From: Bacteroides sp. Marseille-P3684
GTDB lineage: Bacteria > Bacteroidota > Bacteroidia > Bacteroidales > Bacteroidaceae
Length of the DNA stretch: 64,000 bases
Assembly (NCBI RefSeq): GCF_900291465.1
Contig: NZ_LT985808.1
Coordinates: 1,994,575 to 2,058,574, forward strand
Reading direction: 5' to 3'
Every line of letters starts with the position of its first letter. Positions within the stretch are counted from its first letter, which is position 1. The position numbers and the translations under genes are program-made. The notes under the pieces were generated by a model. That model was not told where the DNA came from and did not search any database. It was given only the letters and a program-made list of their open reading frames with translations. This document shows positions 18,662-27,154 of the stretch, in pieces.

Positions 18662-19099
18662 ATGAAAAGATTCTTATTGCTACTGGTGATTTGCATGATG
18701 GGAGCTGGCGCTGCTTCGGCACAGATATTCCGTTCGTTTGATGTAAAGGCTAATTTTCGTTCTGACTTCGGTTTCGGGGTGGGGACGACTATCAATATGA
18801 TGGTTCCTAATCTGGACCTGGCTCCTTCGTTCAATTACTATTTTCGCAGCGGGGCCAACGCCTGGCATGTGGATGCCGACTTGCATTACAATTTCGAGGT
18901 GGCTCCGTTGGTGGAACTTTATCCGTTGGGAGGTGTCAGCTATTTCTATTGCAGCAAGGGATACCTCGGTTTGAATCTGGGTGGAGGTGTGACCTATAAC
19001 TTCTCACCCGAATGGGCCTTGAAAGGTGAATTGAAATACCAGTTCGTGAAACACTGGGATGATTTGTATTTCAGTGTCGGTGTGTCTTACCGGTTCTGA
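18662..19099 (+). CDS. small secreted beta-barrel-like protein
   Basis: A 145-residue protein with a clear signal peptide (MKRFLLLLVICMMGAGAASA, cleavage before QIF). The rest is a series of alternating amphipathic strands ending in VGVSYRF, with the terminal Phe typical of outer-membrane beta-barrels. It is short enough for an eight-stranded barrel of the OmpA-N/OmpW kind. The role could be structural; no ligand is suggested. Terminated by the hairpin at 19130-19188. Confidence 0.7.
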   Translation: MKRFLLLLVICMMGAGAASAQIFRSFDVKANFRSDFGFGVGTTINMMVPNLDLAPSFNYYFRSGANAWHVDADLHYNFEVAPLVELYPLGGVSYFYCSKGYLGLNLGGGVTYNFSPEWALKGELKYQFVKHWDDLYFSVGVSYRF

Positions 19100-19129
19100 T
19101 TCACGTTCGGAAGAAGAGATAAAACAGAT

Positions 19130-19197
19130 GCCAGCACAGAGGAAGCTTTCTGTCGCCCTTTGGGGCAAGATGGCTTCTGTGTGCTGGCTTCTCTTTT
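19130..19197 (+). terminator. terminator between the barrel gene and the convergent GH13
   Basis: GCCAGCACAGAGGAAGC (19130-19146) pairs with GCTTCTGTGTGCTGGC (19173-19188) with one bulge and a G-U pair, followed by a T-rich stretch up to 19197. It stands between convergent genes and may act in both directions. Confidence 0.65.
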
Positions 19198-19233
19198 GCA
19201 GGTGTCTGATGTGTTGAAGAGGACTTTGTCGGG

Positions 19234-20934
19234 TCAGAACGTGAACTTCAGTATTTTGCCGTTAAATCCCTCGACATCGGTCTGGACTGCATGGTCGGGG
19301 AGGAAGTCGATGCGTTCTGCCTTGCCTGTCAGCAGGTCAATGACCTGTTGGTGTTCTCTCGGGGGAATACCCAGGAACTCAAGTGCATGGGCAGGGATAT
19401 TGATGCCGATATGCGTCGGAATTTCATCGAAGTTGACCACGATGAGCAGCACTTCATTGTCCTTCTTACGCAGGAAAGCATATTGCTTGTGCTGGTTGAA
19501 GTTCCAGTTCTCATAGTTGACGTACATGAGGTCGAAGAACTGTCCGTCATAGATGCTTTTCTCCTGTTTGCACAGATTCAGCAGGCGGGTATAGAAGTGG
19601 TACAGTTCCTTTTCGTCCTTCTCCAGCAACTTTCCGTCAAACTTGTCTTTGTTGCGCCAGCGGGCTATGGTGTCGACGTTCCAATAGTCAAAAATGGTTG
19701 TACGTCCGTCGCGGCCGCTGAAACCTTCGCTCTGCATTCCTCTTTCACCGAACTCTTGCCCGAAGTAAATCATTACCGGGTTTGTATTCATGCAGGTGGA
19801 GACAATCATACCGGGGCGTCCCTTGCGTCCTGAGCCGGCAAAGAAGTCGGAGGCGAGACGCTGTTCGTCATGGTTCTCCATGAAATTGAGCATGTGGCCG
19901 GTAATGCCTTCCAGGCTCTTCCAGCAGTTTGTGATGTCGGAAGCGGATGCATATCCACACGTCACATTGCGTACGGTATCATACAGCCCCACTTTGTCAT
20001 AAAGGTAATCGAACTGCCCCTTGAAGATGTAGTTGCGGTATTCGTTCGGGTTGTATACTTCGGCAATAAAGACGAGGTCCGGATAAGCAGTCTTGATTTG
20101 GGGAATGACCCATCCCCAGAACTCCACGGGGACCATCTCTGCCATGTCGCAACGGAATCCGTCAATGCCTTTCGATGCCCAAAAGAGAAGGATGTCACGC
20201 ATCTTGTTCCACGTATCCGGAATGGGGTCAAAGTGACAGACGTGTCCGTTACAATAGTCTACCCCGTAGTTTAGTTTGACGGTCTCATACCAGTCGTTCC
20301 TGTTGGGGCAAGCATCAAAACGATCGTTGCCCGTAGCTTTGGCCGGATTCTCCACATAGGGTTCTTCTGCATCTCCCTTCATGTCAAAGGAGGCGGTCAG
20401 GGGAGTGTCCGGAATGTAGTAGAAGTTGTTTTGGGGATCAAATGCCTTTTGGACATCATCGTCCTCTCCGAGGTCCTTTACTCCTTTGGGCTTGCTGTCC
20501 GAGTAGTATTGACGTGCCACGTGGTTGGGTACGAAATCGATGAGTGCTTTCAGTCCGGCACGGTGTGTTCGTTCAATCAGGTGGGTAAACTCCTTCATGC
20601 GGTCAGGCACACTGGTTGCCAGGTCAGGATCTACATCATAATAATCCTTGATGGCGTAGGGTGAACCGGCTTTCCCCTTGACTACGGCAGGATGGTCCGG
20701 ACGGATGCGGTGGCGTGCATAGCTGGTCTGGGTGGCATGTTCGATGATGCCTGTATACCAGATGTGGGTGATTCCCAACTTCTTAATCTCGTTGAGCGCT
20801 TTGAGGGTGAAGTCTGCCATCTTGCCACAACCGTTCTCTCTGAGAGTCCCGTTGGGGCAGGTGGGAATCTGCGAATTCCCGAAAAGGCGGGTAAAGACCT
20901 GGTAAATGACAATTTTAGATGTGTGAGTGTCCAT
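19234..20934 (-). CDS. GH13 alpha-amylase family enzyme, cytoplasmic
   Basis: Glycoside hydrolase family 13 protein of 566 residues without signal peptide. The four conserved regions are present: I DFVPNHVA (133-140), II GFRCDMAEM with nucleophile D263, III FIAEVYNP with acid/base E292, and IV FMENHDEQR with H355 and transition-state Asp D356. The fold is a (beta/alpha)8 barrel with a C-terminal beta domain from about residue 470. Being cytoplasmic, it probably acts on maltodextrin, glycogen or trehalose-type substrates. No partner genes (glgP, malQ, susCD) are adjacent, so the exact subfamily is open. Confidence 0.88.
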   Translation of the reverse strand: MDTHTSKIVIYQVFTRLFGNSQIPTCPNGTLRENGCGKMADFTLKALNEIKKLGITHIWYTGIIEHATQTSYARHRIRPDHPAVVKGKAGSPYAIKDYYDVDPDLATSVPDRMKEFTHLIERTHRAGLKALIDFVPNHVARQYYSDSKPKGVKDLGEDDDVQKAFDPQNNFYYIPDTPLTASFDMKGDAEEPYVENPAKATGNDRFDACPNRNDWYETVKLNYGVDYCNGHVCHFDPIPDTWNKMRDILLFWASKGIDGFRCDMAEMVPVEFWGWVIPQIKTAYPDLVFIAEVYNPNEYRNYIFKGQFDYLYDKVGLYDTVRNVTCGYASASDITNCWKSLEGITGHMLNFMENHDEQRLASDFFAGSGRKGRPGMIVSTCMNTNPVMIYFGQEFGERGMQSEGFSGRDGRTTIFDYWNVDTIARWRNKDKFDGKLLEKDEKELYHFYTRLLNLCKQEKSIYDGQFFDLMYVNYENWNFNQHKQYAFLRKKDNEVLLIVVNFDEIPTHIGINIPAHALEFLGIPPREHQQVIDLLTGKAERIDFLPDHAVQTDVEGFNGKILKFTF

Positions 20935-20959
20935 TGTATTTTGTTGTTTATGTGTCAGT

Positions 20960-21013
20960 CTATAAATAAACGCAGATTACGGCTTTCCCTTATTGGTTGG
21001 CGTAATCTGCGTT
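20960..21013 (-). terminator. intrinsic terminator of fabD
   Basis: CGTAATCTGCGTT (21001-21013) pairs perfectly with AACGCAGATTACG (20969-20981). In the minus direction a T-rich TTTATTTATA follows. It separates fabD from the GH13 gene. Confidence 0.7.
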
Positions 21014-21042
21014 CATTGCAACGTTCCTGGAGTTCAGGAGTA

Positions 21043-21933
21043 TCAGGCAATGCCGTGTGCGTTGGCGTCTTTGTCAATCTTCTTTATTAAGCCCTGGAGC
21101 ACTGCGCCCGGTCCGCATTCGGTGAATTCATCCGCGCCGTCGGCAATCATGTTTTTGACAGTTTGTGTCCAGCGGACGGAAGCGGTCAATTGTGCGACCA
21201 GATTTGCCTTGATTTCTTCGGGAGAGGTGTGGGGCAGAGCGTCCACATTCTGGTAAACCGGGCATTTGGGCTGATGGAATTCAGTAGCACGGATAGCAGC
21301 TTCCAACTCGATTTTGGCAGGATTCATCAGCGGAGAGTGGAAGGCACCGCCCACTTTCAGCGGAAGGGCACGTTTGGCACCGGCAGCCTTCATCAGTTCG
21401 CATGCCTTGTTGATGCCTTCGATGGAACCGGAGATGACCACTTGTCCCGGGCAGTTATAGTTGGCGGCAACGACAACTTCGCCGGTCTCTTTGGTAACTT
21501 GCGTACAGATTTCCTCTACTTTCTCATCCGGAAGGGCAATGATGGCAGCCATGGTGGAAGGAGCGGCTTCACAAGCTTTCTGCATGGCCATTGCACGTGC
21601 ATAGACGAGTTTCAGACCGTCTTCGAAAGACAAGGCGCCGGCAGCAACCAGCGCAGAGAACTCACCCAGTGAGTGACCGGCTGTCATTTCAGGCTTGAAT
21701 GCGTCTCCCATACAGAGTGCAGAGATGACGGAATGCAGGAATACCGCAGGCTGGGTTACCTTGGTCTGACGGAGGTCTTCGTCCGTTCCTTCGAACATGA
21801 TGTCCGTGATGCGGTAACCGAGAATATCATTGGCTTTTTCAAACAATTCCTTGGCGAGCGGGTTGTTTTCATAAAGATCTTTACCCATACCTACGAATTG
21901 TGCTCCCTGTCCGGGAAATACAAATGCTTTCAT
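21043..21933 (-). CDS. fabD: malonyl-CoA:ACP transacylase
   Basis: Cytoplasmic enzyme of type II fatty acid synthesis, 296 residues, moving malonyl from CoA to acyl carrier protein. The active-site serine is S88 in GHSLGEFSAL, the catalytic His is H199 in GGAFHSPLM, and FPGQGAQ opens the protein, as in E. coli FabD. Length is typical. A good promoter (-7 TACCTTTG) lies directly upstream, overlapping the 3' end region of thiD, and it has its own terminator. Confidence 0.96.
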   Translation of the reverse strand: MKAFVFPGQGAQFVGMGKDLYENNPLAKELFEKANDILGYRITDIMFEGTDEDLRQTKVTQPAVFLHSVISALCMGDAFKPEMTAGHSLGEFSALVAAGALSFEDGLKLVYARAMAMQKACEAAPSTMAAIIALPDEKVEEICTQVTKETGEVVVAANYNCPGQVVISGSIEGINKACELMKAAGAKRALPLKVGGAFHSPLMNPAKIELEAAIRATEFHQPKCPVYQNVDALPHTSPEEIKANLVAQLTASVRWTQTVKNMIADGADEFTECGPGAVLQGLIKKIDKDANAHGIA

Positions 21934-21973
21934 ATTGATATAATGTTTAAATGATTTTCTTAATTTGACGGCG

Positions 21974-22003
21974 CAAAGGTAGGCATTTTGCCTGTTTCTG
22001 CAA
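21974..22003 (-). promoter_or_regulatory. Bacteroidota-type promoter of fabD
   Basis: On the minus strand a TTG core of a -33 box (22001-22003) precedes TACCTTTG (21974-21981) by 19 bp. The leader to the fabD ATG is about 35 nt. Confidence 0.6.
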
Positions 22004-22006
22004 GGT

Positions 22007-22831
22007 CTATTCTTTTATTTTCATGGGAATAGGGGCAAAGAAATGATTCAACGGTCCGTGTCCGCTGCCTATTTCGATGTCTTTTCCCTTTCTGATTCCT
22101 TCCCGGACGTAGGTTTTGGCTCCGTCTACGGCTTCCGGCAATGAACGGCCCTGTGCCAGTAATGTGGCAATGGCGGAGGAAAGGCTGCAACCGGTGCCAT
22201 GGGTATTCCGGCTTTCAACTTTCGTGGCGGAATAGAGCCGGGGGGCTGTCCTTCCTGCCATGAGCAGTACATCGACCATTTGATTCCCTCCCAGATGTCC
22301 TCCTTTGAGCAAGACTGCCTTGCAGCCGAACTTGAGCAGTTCCTTGGCTGCCTGTTGCATGTCACTGACTGTTGAGAGCTGTTTGCCACAGAGCACTTCG
22401 GCTTCTTGCAGGTTGGGAGTGATGACGTCTGCCAGGGGCATCAACTCCTCGGTAATGAGCCGGATGGCATCATCTTCTATGAGTTTGTGTCCGCTGGTTG
22501 AGACCATGACCGGGTCAAACACCACATGGCGGGGATGATAGAACTTCAGGGATTCTACAATGGCACGAATGACGGCTGTGTCGTTGACCATGCCGATTTT
22601 GATTGCTTCGGGATGGATATCCTCCATGACGGCGGCAATTTGTCCTTTGACAATCTCTGCCGGGACCGGGTGGATGGCACGTACGCCACATGTGTTCTGC
22701 ACGGTGATGGCCGTGATGGCTGTAGCGGCATAACTTCCCAGTGCCGAGATGGTCTTCAGGTCAGCCTGGATACCGGCACCTCCACTACAATCGCTGCCGG
22801 CAATACTGAGTACGGGAATGTAATGTTTCAT
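22007..22831 (-). CDS. thiD: hydroxymethylpyrimidine/phosphomethylpyrimidine kinase
   Basis: Ribokinase-fold enzyme of 274 residues that phosphorylates HMP and HMP-P to HMP-PP for thiamine synthesis. Seen: SIAGSDCSGGAGIQADLK at residues 9-26, the VFDPVMVSTSGHKL strand, and the anion-hole GTGCSLSSAIATLL near residue 216. This is the ThiD missing from the thi cluster at 36-42 kb. The GH28 gene ends 156 bp upstream with a large hairpin in between. A second ThiD-like gene lies at 52835. Confidence 0.93.
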   Translation of the reverse strand: MKHYIPVLSIAGSDCSGGAGIQADLKTISALGSYAATAITAITVQNTCGVRAIHPVPAEIVKGQIAAVMEDIHPEAIKIGMVNDTAVIRAIVESLKFYHPRHVVFDPVMVSTSGHKLIEDDAIRLITEELMPLADVITPNLQEAEVLCGKQLSTVSDMQQAAKELLKFGCKAVLLKGGHLGGNQMVDVLLMAGRTAPRLYSATKVESRNTHGTGCSLSSAIATLLAQGRSLPEAVDGAKTYVREGIRKGKDIEIGSGHGPLNHFFAPIPMKIKE

Positions 22832-22862
22832 AATTAAGGTGGTATTTTAACGGTTAATGAAA

Positions 22863-22954
22863 GCACAGCCACAGATTGTTCCGTGTCGCAGGGGCTGCGT
22901 CCGGGGATAAGTCACGGCTCTTGTCTGTGAATCTCCTTTCTTCTGTGGCTGTGC
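22863..22954 (-). terminator. long-range hairpin between GH28 and thiD
   Basis: GCACAGCCACAGA (22863-22875) is perfectly complementary to TCTGTGGCTGTGC (22942-22954), with a loop of 66 nt. It follows the GH28 stop by about 34 bp. The T-tract after it is weak (TTTC), so termination is probable rather than certain. Confidence 0.45.
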
Positions 22955-22987
22955 CTGTATGGTTGGTTGACGGATGAAGGAGCTTTA

Positions 22988-24421
22988 TCAGAATACTTCA
23001 AAATCTCCTTTGGCATCCGATTTTACTTTCTTCACGGTCTTACCATTGATTTTCAAGTTGTCGAACCGGATATCATGGTATTTCCCGGTCATCTTGTTCC
23101 CTTTTGAGGAGACGTTGTTGAACTCGCAGTCCTTGACATTGATGTTGTAGATGTTGTCATCTTCGTCCAGTCCGTTGATCAGGATTCCGAATTTGCTCTT
23201 GTTGCACGTGATGTTCTCCAGGTTGACATTCCGTACGACGGGCGGGAAGCTGCGGTCGCACTTCTCCTTGTTCTCATATTGCAGGTTGATGCGCATGACT
23301 GCTTCGTTGCATACGCCTACTTGAATATTGCGTACGAAGATGTTCTCAATGATGCCTCCGCGGCAGTTGCTGGTCTTGATGCGTACCACGCGGTCGAGTA
23401 ACGGACTGTCCATTTCACAGTCTTCCACATACAGGTTGCGGTAACCGCCCGAGATTTCGCTGCCGATGACTACACCGCCGTGACCGTTGCGCATCTTGCA
23501 GTTGCGGACCACGATGTTCTCACTGGGAGCGGCCCAACGACGTCCGTCGGCATTGCGACCGGACTTGATGGCGATGCAGTCGTCGCCCGTGTTGAACGAA
23601 CAACCCTCAATCAAGACGTTCTGACAGGATTCGGGGTCACAACCGTCGTTGTTGGGGCCCAATCCGTCAATGGTCACGTTGCGTACAATCAGGTTGTTGC
23701 AGAACAGCGGATGAATCACCCAGAACGGAGAGTTCTTCAAGGTGACGCCTTCGATGAGAACGGCATTGCAGCGGTAGAAGTTCACCAGTTGGGGGCGAAG
23801 GGCGTCTTCCGGTGTCATGACGCGCCGGTCAATGGGGGCAAACGTTTCCGCCAGTCCGAACAGACGGTCGCGTCCGCCCATCAGCTGGGTGCGCTTGCCC
23901 TCTTTGGCAAAACGGCCGCCTTTCATGTACCACCAGGCATCGGCGGAGCCTTGTCCGTCGACTGTTCCCTTGCCGGTCAGGGCGATATTGGTCTCGCCGT
24001 ATGCATAAATCAACGGATGTGCATTGTAACAGTCAACTCCTTCCCAACGGGTAATCACGGCGGGGAAGTAATAAGACTGGTCGGTCGTAAACTTTAAGGT
24101 TGCCCCTTCTTCCAGATGAAGATTGACATTGCTCTTCAGCGTGATGGGACCTGTGTAGAAGTCACCCTTGGGGACAATGACGGTACCGCCACCTGCCTGG
24201 TTGCATGCGAGGATAGCCAGGTTGATGGCTTCATGATTCAGTTTGTCAGGATTATTGGCAATGGCTCCAAAGTCGGTGACAAGGAACGTGCGATCCGGGA
24301 ACTGTGTACGTTTGATGTTCTGCACGATTTGCTCTGCCTGTTGGAATGCTTCCTCCATTGTCTGAGAGAAGGCACTGCATACGGCCAGGAGCATGGAAAG
24401 TAATAGGGTTGTCTTTTTCAT
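22988..24421 (-). CDS. GH28 polygalacturonase-like secreted enzyme
   Basis: Right-handed beta-helix glycoside hydrolase of 477 residues. Signal peptide MKKTTLLLSMLLAVCSAFS. GH28 catalytic signatures are complete: NND (257-259, the usual NTD Asp), GDD with D280-D281, GHGG with H314, and RIK (347-349). Such enzymes hydrolyse alpha-1,4-galacturonic acid links, or related rhamnogalacturonan and xylogalacturonan bonds, in pectin. I start at 24421 because a full promoter sits at 24447-24477, so any upstream extension would not be transcribed. It stands alone, without susCD genes. Confidence 0.92.
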   Translation of the reverse strand: MKKTTLLLSMLLAVCSAFSQTMEEAFQQAEQIVQNIKRTQFPDRTFLVTDFGAIANNPDKLNHEAINLAILACNQAGGGTVIVPKGDFYTGPITLKSNVNLHLEEGATLKFTTDQSYYFPAVITRWEGVDCYNAHPLIYAYGETNIALTGKGTVDGQGSADAWWYMKGGRFAKEGKRTQLMGGRDRLFGLAETFAPIDRRVMTPEDALRPQLVNFYRCNAVLIEGVTLKNSPFWVIHPLFCNNLIVRNVTIDGLGPNNDGCDPESCQNVLIEGCSFNTGDDCIAIKSGRNADGRRWAAPSENIVVRNCKMRNGHGGVVIGSEISGGYRNLYVEDCEMDSPLLDRVVRIKTSNCRGGIIENIFVRNIQVGVCNEAVMRINLQYENKEKCDRSFPPVVRNVNLENITCNKSKFGILINGLDEDDNIYNINVKDCEFNNVSSKGNKMTGKYHDIRFDNLKINGKTVKKVKSDAKGDFEVF

Positions 24422-24446
24422 AATATGATTTGTGATGAATTCTTCG

Positions 24447-24477
24447 CAAATATAAACGTTTCGAAGAAGGTGGCAAA
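24447..24477 (-). promoter_or_regulatory. Bacteroidota-type promoter of the GH28 gene
   Basis: TTTG (24474-24477) and TATATTTG (24447-24454) on the minus strand are separated by 19 bp, a complete consensus. It fixes the GH28 start at 24421 with a leader of about 20 nt. Confidence 0.7.
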
Positions 24478-24504
24478 ATGTGTTTTGGTAAAACCATTTC
24501 TCAA

Positions 24505-24801
24505 TTAGGATTTTGCGTACACCGGAATCAGCAAGTCTTCGTCGGGCCAATGGGGCAGATAGAAGAGGGGACGAGGCGTGCCACCGATGCCGGCCCATTC
24601 GATGCGGCGGACCTGGTCCACGTCAGGAGCACCGAAGTCGAACGAACGTCCATAGAGCAAGATGGCACCCCGGCTGTCGTCTGCCTTCCAGAATCCTCCG
24701 CCATAAGGGCAAGTCTCATCGAAATCCAGCAGGTCGCGGTGCATATAGACGTGCCCGAATCTCAGCACGCCGTCTTGGTTGATAATGAATTTCTGATACA
24801 T
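24505..24801 (-). CDS. small conserved hypothetical protein
   Basis: A 98-residue soluble protein starting at MYQKFIINQDGVLRFGHVYMH. It is rich in aromatic and acidic residues, has no signal peptide or helix of membrane type, and looks like a beta-rich fold (YGGGFWKADDSRGAILLYG). An upstream in-frame start at 24954 would overlap the DUF1294 gene, so I reject it. The gene follows DUF1294 by 44 bp in the same direction. I do not recognise a named family; function unknown. Confidence 0.6.
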   Translation of the reverse strand: MYQKFIINQDGVLRFGHVYMHRDLLDFDETCPYGGGFWKADDSRGAILLYGRSFDFGAPDVDQVRRIEWAGIGGTPRPLFYLPHWPDEDLLIPVYAKS

Positions 24802-24845
24802 AATCGTTTGGATGAATGGATAACCGTGTGTGAAACGTCGGACCG

Positions 24846-25118
24846 TCATACAAGGCAGTATGTCAGGACCAGCTGCAAGAGGAGGATGAGCGGAATGCCA
24901 TACTTGAACTTCTTGTGAAGGGTCTTGTGGTGCCATACCCGCATGCCGCACCATGCACCGATGCTTCCTCCGCAGGCTGCAAGCAGGAGCAGCGAGGACT
25001 CAGGAATGCGCCATCGTCCTTTGCGTGCTTTCCACTTGTCGATGCCATAGATGATGAAGGTGAGGATGTTGAGGCTGAGCAGGCAAATCAGCAGGATGGA
25101 GACGAAACTCATGCTCAT
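24846..25118 (-). CDS. DUF1294 membrane protein
   Basis: A 90-residue inner-membrane protein with two or three helices (residues 5-24, 41-58, 74-89). The family signature is clear: IYGIDKWKARKGRWRIPE, then AACGGSIGAWCGMRVWHHKT and FKYGIP. No biochemical function is known. Its ATG overlaps the stop of the FKBP gene by 4 bp (ATGA), so the two are translationally coupled. Confidence 0.85.
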   Translation of the reverse strand: MSMSFVSILLICLLSLNILTFIIYGIDKWKARKGRWRIPESSLLLLAACGGSIGAWCGMRVWHHKTLHKKFKYGIPLILLLQLVLTYCLV

Positions 25119-25513
25119 GCGATACCCAGCAGTTCAATCTCGAATATGAGTGTCGACCCTCCGGGGATGCCGGGCTGTGAGAATCTGCCATACCCCATTT
25201 CCGCCGGGATATACACTTCCCATTTGTCCCCTACACACATTTGCTGCAGGGCGATAATCCATCCGTCTATCAAGTCGCAGAGACGGATGGCTAGCGGCGC
25301 ACCTCCGCGGCTGCTGTCAAACTGTTTGCCGTCAATGGTCTTTCCGGTGTAATGTGCGGTAATGATACTGCGGGGAGAAGGGTGGCGTCCGTCCTGCTTG
25401 CCTTCAGCCAGTACTTTATAATAGATGCCTTTGGGCAGTGCTTTGACGCCCTCTTCTTGTGCTTTGGTTGCCAACCATGCTTGGTTGGACTGTGCGTATG
25501 CTCCTTTACTCAT
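25115..25513 (-). CDS. FKBP-type peptidyl-prolyl isomerase
   Basis: A 132-residue protein with one FKBP domain that catalyses cis-trans isomerisation of Xaa-Pro bonds. The domain spans about residues 45-131 with VTAHYTG-type ITAHYTGKTIDGKQFDSS, QQMCVGDKWEVYIPAEMGYG and a C-terminal FEIELLGI strand. No signal peptide, so cytoplasmic, unlike the periplasmic FkpA group. First gene of a short operon with DUF1294 and the 98-residue protein. Confidence 0.9.
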   Translation of the reverse strand: MSKGAYAQSNQAWLATKAQEEGVKALPKGIYYKVLAEGKQDGRHPSPRSIITAHYTGKTIDGKQFDSSRGGAPLAIRLCDLIDGWIIALQQMCVGDKWEVYIPAEMGYGRFSQPGIPGGSTLIFEIELLGIA

Positions 25514-25672
25514 GATGGGTCAATGTTTGTCTTTCTGTTTAGGAGTCTGTCGGAAGACTCCGGTTCGTGATATCGCAGGCAAAGGTACATGTATGGGACG
25601 TATGTTGCAAGAGACCTCTTCAAAGACAGGGATAGATATGGACGGAGGCAGGCTTATGCAGACCAAAGTATG

Positions 25673-25735
25673 ATACTTAGGCACCCTAAGTATTATACTT
25701 TGCCTGCCTAAGTATAATACTTTGGTCCCATTAAG
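25673..25735. repeat. array of three palindromes at 22-bp spacing
   Basis: Three AAGTAT-n-ATACTT palindromes are centred at 25682, 25704 and 25726, exactly 22 bp apart, with CC(A/T) and (T/A)GG flanks. The array lies between the FKBP start and the stop of the upstream response regulator. Same unit and spacing as near 10.25 kb and 42.35 kb. Confidence 0.82.
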
Positions 25736-25752
25736 TGGCGGTTTAATCTTTC

Positions 25753-27117
25753 TTATGCCTGCAGGTTGTATAGCTTCAGCTTGTTATAGAGTGTTTTCCG
25801 GTCAATGCCCAGCAGGATGGCGGCTTTGCTCTTGTTGTTGTTTGTCTGACGCAGTGCATCCAGTATTTGCCGTTTTTCCATTTCCTCGTTATGCAGTGCC
25901 AGTGAAGGAGTGGCTTGTGAGCTGACCGGTTCTATCAGGTCCTGTCCGATTTCGCGAAGTGTGATGAAGTCGCCCTGCGCCAGCAAGGTGGCACGTTTCA
26001 CCAGGTTGCGCAGCTGACGCAGGTTGCCCGGCCACGAGTAACGTTGCAAGGCAGCCATGGTGGGAGCATCAAAGCCGACGAGATGGCGGTCCAGCTCCCG
26101 GTTGGCTTGGTCCAGGAAGAAGTTGGCAAAGAGTAGGATGTCTTCTTGGCGGTCCTTGAGTGCCGGCATGCGTAGGGTAAACTCATTGATACGGTGGTAA
26201 AGGTCTTCCCGGAAAGTACCCTTTTCGATGGCTTGTTCCAGGTTCTCGTTGGTGGCACTGACCACCCGTACATCGACTTCAATCTCTTTGGTCGACCCGA
26301 CAGGGCGGATGCGACGCTCCTGTAACGCACGCAGCAGCTGCACCTGCACGTCGTAGCCCAGGTTACCGATTTCGTCGAGGAACAAGGTGCCGCCGTTGGC
26401 TTCGACAAAAGCTCCGGTCTTGTCGGTCACGGCACCGGTGAACGAGCCTTTCACGTGTCCGAAGAACTCAGAGGCTGCCAGTTCCTTGGGGATGGAACCG
26501 CAGTCGATGGCGATGAAGGGCTTGTCCGCCCGTTTGCTCAGTTGGTGGATGTGATGGGCTACGTACTCTTTGCCCGTTCCGCTGGCTCCGTTGATGAGCA
26601 CGGACATCTGTGTCGGAGCGACCAAGCGGACATAATTGTAGAGCTGGTGTGCGGCTTCACTTTCTCCTTCCAGGTAGTTCTGGGGGTCTGTATAGATGGA
26701 GTTTGAAGTGGGCTTGGCTGTCGGTGCGGGGGTAGGGCTGCTGACGGCGGACGTGCCGTTGCGCAGGGCTTCCTCGATTTTCTTCAGCAGTTCATCCGGT
26801 TGCACCGGTTTGGAGATGTAGTCGAATGCGCCACATTTCATGGCTTGTACGGCGGTCTGTATGTCCGCATAGCCGGTCATGATGATGAGCGGACACCCGA
26901 TGCCCTGCTTATGCATCCAGTTCAGTAAGGCAATGCCATCTTCATCCGGAAGTCTCAGGTCGGACAGGATGACGTCATAGTGGTTGTCGGTCAGTTCGCG
27001 GCGGGCACGTGTGATGTTGCTTACCGTGTCTACTTGAAACCCCTTTTTGCCGAGCCAGGTCTTCAGCATCAATGAGAATGTAAGGTCATCTTCTACTATA
27101 AGGATGGATGTTGACAT
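25753..27117 (-). CDS. sigma-54-dependent response regulator (NtrC family)
   Basis: A 454-residue enhancer-binding protein. REC domain 1-120 with phospho-acceptor D53 (ILSDLRLPD). AAA+ domain about 145-380 with Walker A GASGTGKE (177-184), GSFTGA (224-229, where the RpoN-contact motif is usually GAFTGA), and Walker B GGTLFLDEIG (242-251). A Fis-type HTH closes the protein (NNKSKAAILLGIDRKTLYNKLKLYNLQ). A TACCTTTG box on the minus strand (27140-27147) may give it its own promoter. Just downstream of the hybrid kinase gene, its probable partner. It would activate RpoN promoters. Confidence 0.93.
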   Translation of the reverse strand: MSTSILIVEDDLTFSLMLKTWLGKKGFQVDTVSNITRARRELTDNHYDVILSDLRLPDEDGIALLNWMHKQGIGCPLIIMTGYADIQTAVQAMKCGAFDYISKPVQPDELLKKIEEALRNGTSAVSSPTPAPTAKPTSNSIYTDPQNYLEGESEAAHQLYNYVRLVAPTQMSVLINGASGTGKEYVAHHIHQLSKRADKPFIAIDCGSIPKELAASEFFGHVKGSFTGAVTDKTGAFVEANGGTLFLDEIGNLGYDVQVQLLRALQERRIRPVGSTKEIEVDVRVVSATNENLEQAIEKGTFREDLYHRINEFTLRMPALKDRQEDILLFANFFLDQANRELDRHLVGFDAPTMAALQRYSWPGNLRQLRNLVKRATLLAQGDFITLREIGQDLIEPVSSQATPSLALHNEEMEKRQILDALRQTNNNKSKAAILLGIDRKTLYNKLKLYNLQA

Positions 27118-27154
27118 TGTTCTTTGTTCTTTTTGTAAGCAAAGGTAGGTGTTT

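Noticed and set aside
24422-24598. Upstream extension of the GH28 gene
   Set aside because: A complete promoter at 24447-24477 lies inside it, and a normal signal peptide starts at 24421.
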